A program made the position numbers and the translations under genes. The notes under the pieces were generated by a model, which was not told where the DNA came from, searched no databases, and saw only the letters and a program-made list of their open reading frames with translations. From an uncultured Bacteroides sp. (lineage in GTDB: Bacteria > Bacteroidota > Bacteroidia > Bacteroidales > Bacteroidaceae), in the NCBI GenBank assembly GCA_947646015.1, contig CANSEY010000015.1, positions 1 through 64,000 of the forward strand: a stretch of 64,000 bases of DNA. Direction: 5' to 3'. Position 1 is the first letter of the stretch, and every line of letters starts with the position of its first letter. Positions 59,708-64,000 of this stretch are shown here, one piece after another.

Positions 59708-59715
59708 TATTTTTG
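59708..59715 (+). promoter_or_regulatory. -7 box upstream of GH20 gene
   Basis: TATTTTTG (TAnnTTTG) with TTG at 59686-59688, 19-nt spacer, 70 nt before the GH20 ATG. The enzymes may thus be transcribed separately from susCD. Confidence 0.55.
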
Positions 59716-59784
59716 AGACATCAGACTAATACGGGTAATCCTTTTGCCGACTCTTACAAAATCTAAATAAACACACTGTACCCC

Positions 59785-61344
59785 ATGAAGCACCTAATTT
59801 TTACAGCTCTCTTTCTTCTATCGTACACAGTCGCCGTCCGCGCCCAAATCGTATTTCCTACCCCCAATCAAGTGGAAATGCAGACAGGCAACCTGATTTT
59901 AGGGAAAAAGGTTTCTATGTACGCCGAAGACACTACCGCTTTTTATCTAAACCTTTTTCGAGAAGAAGTACTCTCCCGCACTCCCATCAAATGGCAAAAA
60001 AAAGAATCCAAAGCCGATATCTGCTGGATAACCGACTCATCCCTGCCCCCCGAAGGTTACCGGATCAAGATTCATCCGCAACAGATGGTAATCAGCGCCT
60101 CCGACAAAGGAGGATTCACCTATGCCGTACAAACGCTACGCCAATGGGCAGCCGGTTCAGCAGGATCTATCACCTTTGCCTGCGCAAGCGTGACGGACTA
60201 TCCCCGCACACAGTGGCGCTGCTTCTTACTGGACTCCGGACGTCAGTTCCAGAAGATTGCCACCATCAGAAAGTATATCGACATGGCTTCACTGCTCAAA
60301 ATGAACTACTTCCACTGGCATCTGACAGAAGGACTGGGATGGCGCATCGAAATCAAGCAATATCCGCACCTCACCCGGACTGGCGGTTCGGTAGGCAAAG
60401 GAGAAGAACAGCAGGGATTCTATACACAGGAAGAAATACGGGACATCATCGAATATGCCCGTCAACGGAATATCACCATCGTCCCCGAAATAGATATGCC
60501 GGGCCATGCCGAAGCTGCTCTCTCTGCCTATCCGGAGCTCGGTTGTTTCGGATTGCCGGTAGAGATACCGCAAAGCGGATTTACCCAGAACATATTTTGT
60601 GCAGGAAAAGACGGAACTCTCCGTTTCCTGAAAAACGTACTGGATGAAGTATGCGCCCTCTTTCCTTCTCCCTACATACATCTGGGCGGAGACGAAGCCC
60701 CGAAAGGCAACTGGGATCAATGCCCGGATTGCCGGAAAAGGATTACCACAGAAGGACTCAAAGACAGTCACGACCTCCAGCTATGGTTCTCTGCGCAAAT
60801 GGCAAACTATCTGAAGTCGAAAGGACGGAAAGCCATCTTCTGGGGCGACGTAGTCTATCATGACGGCTACCCGTTGCCGGACAATACCGTTATCCAGTGG
60901 TGGAACTATCGGGGACACAAAGACCTCGCGCTCAGAAACGCCGTCAAACACCATTATCCGGTCATTTGCAGTTCCAACTACTATACGTATCTGAACTTCC
61001 CCGTCACCCCGTGGAAAGGATATACGGAAGCACGTACGTTCGACTTGAAAGATGTCTATCTGAACAACCCTTCCGACAAAGCCATCAGCGAGAAAAATCC
61101 GCTGATACTTGGCATGAGCTGCGCATTATGGACCGACGACGGAGTCACGGAACGAATGATAGACCGACGACTTTTCCCCCGCATCCTCGCTCTGTCCGAA
61201 CAGATGTGGCACGAGGGGGAAGCGCTTGACTTCGACCGGTTCTACCGGAACATCCTTCACCGCAAAGCATGGTTCGAAGAAGCTGGATTCGAATTCGGAC
61301 CGGCTCTGAAAGAAGATGTAACGAAAGATTATAAATGGGATTAA
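59785..61344 (+). CDS. GH20 beta-N-acetylhexosaminidase
   Basis: 519 aa with a signal peptide (HLIFTALFLLSYTVAVRAQ). Domain 2 of GH20 (about 22-140) precedes the TIM barrel (about 140-490). Catalytic pair Asp303-Glu304 in 'HLGGDEAPKGNWDQC'; active-site motif 'HWHLTEGLGWRIEIK' near 178-190 and 'VPEIDMPGHAEAAL'. It removes terminal GlcNAc or GalNAc from glycans with substrate-assisted catalysis. Periplasmic or surface location follows from the signal peptide. It precedes the sulfatase by 13 nt in one operon; the pair suggests degradation of sulfated amino-sugar glycans such as mucin O-glycans or glycosaminoglycans. Confidence 0.96.
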   Translation: MKHLIFTALFLLSYTVAVRAQIVFPTPNQVEMQTGNLILGKKVSMYAEDTTAFYLNLFREEVLSRTPIKWQKKESKADICWITDSSLPPEGYRIKIHPQQMVISASDKGGFTYAVQTLRQWAAGSAGSITFACASVTDYPRTQWRCFLLDSGRQFQKIATIRKYIDMASLLKMNYFHWHLTEGLGWRIEIKQYPHLTRTGGSVGKGEEQQGFYTQEEIRDIIEYARQRNITIVPEIDMPGHAEAALSAYPELGCFGLPVEIPQSGFTQNIFCAGKDGTLRFLKNVLDEVCALFPSPYIHLGGDEAPKGNWDQCPDCRKRITTEGLKDSHDLQLWFSAQMANYLKSKGRKAIFWGDVVYHDGYPLPDNTVIQWWNYRGHKDLALRNAVKHHYPVICSSNYYTYLNFPVTPWKGYTEARTFDLKDVYLNNPSDKAISEKNPLILGMSCALWTDDGVTERMIDRRLFPRILALSEQMWHEGEALDFDRFYRNILHRKAWFEEAGFEFGPALKEDVTKDYKWD

Positions 61345-61357
61345 AAAAAAGAACATC

Positions 61358-62860
61358 ATGAACAAAAGAAATTTATTGATCGCAATACCCGCCCTGTGCA
61401 GCGGTTACCTGCACGGACAAACCCAACCCGCATCTCCCAACGTTATCTATATTTTAATGGACGATCTGGGATATGGAGATATCGGCTGCTTCGGACAAGA
61501 CAAAATAGAAACACCCCATATCGACCGTTTATGCAGCGAAGGCATCAAACTGACACAACATTATTCCGGTTCCCCCGTATCAGCTCCGGCACGCTGCGTA
61601 CTGATGACAGGTATGCACTCCGGTCATGCGCAAATCCGCTTCAACAATGAGTTAGCCGAACGCGGAGCAGTAAACAACTACGACTCGGTGTACGTTCATA
61701 AAGAGCTGGAAGGGCAATTCCCCCTACAGGCGAACACGATGACTATCGGGCGAATGATGCAACAAGCGGGATATACCACCGGATGTTTCGGCAAGTGGGG
61801 ACTGGGATATCCGGGTTCCGAAGGAACTCCCAACAAACAGGGATTCGACCGATTCTACGGATACAATTGCCAGCGCCAGTCGCACACATACTATCCTCCT
61901 TTTCTGTATAATGACGAAGAACGTGTCTACCTGTCCAACAAAGTGACAGACCCTCACCGAAGCCCTCTGGATAAAGGTGCCGATCCGAACGATCCCGCCA
62001 GCTACGCTAAATATACGCAAAAGGAATATGCCAACGATCTGATCTTTGATGAACTGATGGGATTTGTCGATGCCAATAAACGCAAACCGTTTTTCCTGAT
62101 GTGGACCACTCCCCTGCCGCACGTCTCGCTTCAGGCACCCGAACGCTGGGTACAGCATTATGTAGAGAAATTCGGGGACGAAAAGCCTTACACCGGACAA
62201 GCGGGATATCTGCCCTGCCGGTATCCGCATGCTACCTATGCGGCTATGATCAGTTATTTCGACGAGCAGATCGGCCAACTGATCGAAAAACTGAAAGCGG
62301 AACATCTGTACGAAAATACCTTGATTGTGTTTACTTCAGATAATGGTCCTACGTTCAACGGAGGCAGCGATTCTCCCTGGTTCAACAGCGGGGGACCTTT
62401 CAATTCAGCATACGGATGGGGCAAATGTTTCTTGCATGAAGGAGGTATCCGTGTCCCCGCCATTATCACATGGCCCGGCAAAATAAAACCCGGTACGCAA
62501 AGTGACCACATCTGCGCTTTTCAGGACGTAATGCCTACGCTGGCAGAACTGGCAGGCATCACTTGTCCGCCAACGGACGGAATCAGCTTTCTGCCCACAT
62601 TGCTCGGCAAAAAAGGGAAACAAAAAGAACACACTTATTTATATTGGGAATATCCTGACCCAAGGATTGGCAACAAAGCAATCCGCATGGGAAAATGGAA
62701 AGGAATCATCACGGACATCCGGAAAGGCAATACGCAAATGCAGCTTTATAATCTGGAAACGGACATCAGAGAAGAACACGATGTGGCTGCGCAACATCCC
62801 GATATCGTAAAACGCTTCGAACGACTGATGAAAGAAGCTAGAAACGGTCCGGACTTTTAA
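61358..62860 (+). CDS. sulfatase, Ser-type (family S1), of the glycan locus
   Basis: 500 aa with an exported N-terminus (LLIAIPALCSGYLHGQTQ). Maturation motif Ser75-A-P-A-R (SAPARCVLMTG), so Ser75 becomes formylglycine through an anaerobic maturase encoded elsewhere. Metal-binding parts: 'YILMDDLGYGDIGCFG' (Asp-Asp), 'TSDNGPTFNGG' and C-terminal 'WKGI'. The layout and 'GSDSPWFNSGGPF' type insert are seen in N-acetyl sugar 6-sulfatases and related S1 members; the exact substrate is uncertain. It acts with the GH20 enzyme on the same glycan. Confidence 0.94.
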   Translation: MNKRNLLIAIPALCSGYLHGQTQPASPNVIYILMDDLGYGDIGCFGQDKIETPHIDRLCSEGIKLTQHYSGSPVSAPARCVLMTGMHSGHAQIRFNNELAERGAVNNYDSVYVHKELEGQFPLQANTMTIGRMMQQAGYTTGCFGKWGLGYPGSEGTPNKQGFDRFYGYNCQRQSHTYYPPFLYNDEERVYLSNKVTDPHRSPLDKGADPNDPASYAKYTQKEYANDLIFDELMGFVDANKRKPFFLMWTTPLPHVSLQAPERWVQHYVEKFGDEKPYTGQAGYLPCRYPHATYAAMISYFDEQIGQLIEKLKAEHLYENTLIVFTSDNGPTFNGGSDSPWFNSGGPFNSAYGWGKCFLHEGGIRVPAIITWPGKIKPGTQSDHICAFQDVMPTLAELAGITCPPTDGISFLPTLLGKKGKQKEHTYLYWEYPDPRIGNKAIRMGKWKGIITDIRKGNTQMQLYNLETDIREEHDVAAQHPDIVKRFERLMKEARNGPDF

Positions 62861-62926
62861 CGACCTTCCTTGCTAACTAACGGGACATACCGGAGCATCA
62901 TCCGTAACATCCCTGCGAAAGACTTG

Positions 62927-63008
62927 TGCCAACGCTTTGGCACAACTATGCCAACAGCTTGGCACGGCCGTGCCACAGGCGTGGCACAGTTGTGCCAAGC
63001 CGTTGGCA
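62927..63008. repeat. 22-nt periodic palindrome array A4 (4 units, core TGCCAA-n4-TTGGCA)
   Basis: Four 16-bp palindromes start at 62927, 62949, 62971 and 62993, exactly 22 nt apart: TGCCAACGCTTTGGCA, TGCCAACAGCTTGGCA, TGCCACAGGCGTGGCA, TGCCAAGCCGTTGGCA. Spacers CAACTA, CGGCCG and CAGTTG make the array symmetric about its middle spacer. It lies between convergent genes, 67 nt after the sulfatase stop and 19 nt before the channel gene stop. Confidence 0.93.
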
Positions 63009-63026
63009 AAGATGTCCCCTAGGGAG

Positions 63027-64000
63027 TTAGTCAGAATACTGGTATACCTTCAAGTCGAACTTCGGCACCATCGCCAGCAAATGGTCGAAGATATCCGACT
63101 GAATCCGCTCGTACTCTTTCCACACCTTATTGCGGGAAAAGAAATAAACCTGAATAGGTACTCCGTACATGGTAGCCTCTTTCTGACTGATAATCAAATC
63201 CAAATCCTGATTCACCACCGGCAGACTGCAAAGATACCGCTCGATATACACCCGATAAACCTGTGAATTGGTGGGCACCACTCCTTCCTCCGGCTGATAA
63301 TCCGCCATGAGTGGAATCTCTTTCCGATAACGGTCGAGCATCTCCGGTGTACAAAACTGAAGTGTCGTCAGGTCCAGTGTAATATTCTTCATCACCCGCC
63401 GCCCACCGGAATCCTTCATGCCACGCCAGTTCTGAAAAGGACTGCTAACCAGCGTATAAGGCGGAACCGTAGAAATCGTATTATCAAAGTTCTGAATCTT
63501 GACCGTGTTAAGCGTAATCTCCTGCACCGTACCATTCGCGGCACCGGAAGGAAGCGTGATCCAGTCTCCCGGACGCACCATATCATTGGCAGAAAGCTGA
63601 ATACCTGCCACAAATCCCAAAATGGAATCCTTGAATACCAGCATCAGGATGGCTGCCGAAGCACCCAGTCCCGCAAACAGACTGGCAGGCGATTTATTTA
63701 CAAGGATAGAGATAATCACAATCCCCCCGATAAAAAACAAAAGTACCTGAAGTACTTGAATGAATCCTTTCATCGGCCGGTTCTTCATTGTCTCCTTTCC
63801 ATCGTAAATATCCATGATCATCAGCAGAATCCCATTGATAGCCAGCAGCAAAGAAAAGATGATATAAATGGCACAAGCCTTCTGCGAAATAACCAGCAGT
63901 TCCTTGCCACGCATGAAAGCCATCGGCAACAGGGCATAGACAAGGATGGCGGGAATCGTATGAATCAGATTATGAAACACTTTACGTTTCATCAGCAATG
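63027..64000 (-). CDS. MscS-family mechanosensitive ion channel (5' end cut)
   Basis: At least 323 residues; the frame reaches the window edge with a TTG-type codon, so the true start may be outside. Four or five membrane helices (about 10-145), then the MscS pore and beta domain: 'SLFAGLGASAAILMLVFKDSILGFVAGIQLSANDMVRPGDWI' (pore and TM3), 'NGTVQEITLNTVKIQNFDNTIS' (beta domain) and a C-terminal alpha/beta region. MscS proteins release solutes at osmotic downshock. YbdG-like in domain order. It is convergent with the sulfatase gene. Confidence 0.93.
   Translation of the reverse strand, partial: LLMKRKVFHNLIHTIPAILVYALLPMAFMRGKELLVISQKACAIYIIFSLLLAINGILLMIMDIYDGKETMKNRPMKGFIQVLQVLLFFIGGIVIISILVNKSPASLFAGLGASAAILMLVFKDSILGFVAGIQLSANDMVRPGDWITLPSGAANGTVQEITLNTVKIQNFDNTISTVPPYTLVSSPFQNWRGMKDSGGRRVMKNITLDLTTLQFCTPEMLDRYRKEIPLMADYQPEEGVVPTNSQVYRVYIERYLCSLPVVNQDLDLIISQKEATMYGVPIQVYFFSRNKVWKEYERIQSDIFDHLLAMVPKFDLKVYQYSD

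Overview
The window is a Bacteroides-type chromosome (Bacteroidota; the B. thetaiotaomicron/ovatus group fits best). The evidence is the promoter style (TTTG, about 19-20 nt, TAnnTTTG, with TATCTTTG upstream of many genes), the absence of strong Shine-Dalgarno sites, a SusC/SusD locus controlled by an ECF sigma factor and FecR, a FeoA-FeoB fusion, Ser-type sulfatases and a Rho factor with a long Asn/Gln-rich insertion.

Region 1 (1-23.2 kb) is the right part of a prophage. It starts with small accessory genes (a winged-helix/membrane protein, a lipoprotein, a membrane protein), then a 345-bp structured gap and five tiny overlapping genes. The tail module follows: tail completion proteins, a 1239-aa tape measure, baseplate proteins, a 2175-aa multidomain tail protein with a CotH-kinase-like domain, and a repeat-rich fibre. 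An amidase endolysin and a leftward tyrosine recombinase end the prophage next to tRNA-Cys, the likely attachment gene. Head genes and the left end lie outside the window.

Region 2 (23.3-52.3 kb) is mostly housekeeping: tRNA-Cys, feoAB with its Cys-rich partner, tilS, a flavodoxin/ferredoxin protein, rho with a possible leader peptide, a sulfatase, two overlapping TPR histidine kinases (the second lacks its catalytic residues), a MATE exporter, ffh, cytochrome c biogenesis genes with a tri-haem peroxidase, folD, a CapA-like protein, tRNA-His, pspC, dnaX, divIC, an OmpH-like lipoprotein, pepD and a secreted EEP-family phosphatase/nuclease.

Region 3 (52.4-62.9 kb) is a polysaccharide utilization locus: ECF sigma, FecR, SusC with an STN domain, SusD, GH20 hexosaminidase and a sulfatase. 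This points to a sulfated, N-acetylhexosamine-containing host glycan. An MscS-type channel, cut by the window end, closes the window.

The most unexpected signal is in the gaps between genes. Four unrelated gaps (near 26.4, 39.7, 43.0 and 63.0 kb) each hold exactly four short palindromes whose centres are exactly 22 nt apart. The sequence differs completely from one array to the next while the geometry is the same. I know of no named element that fits.
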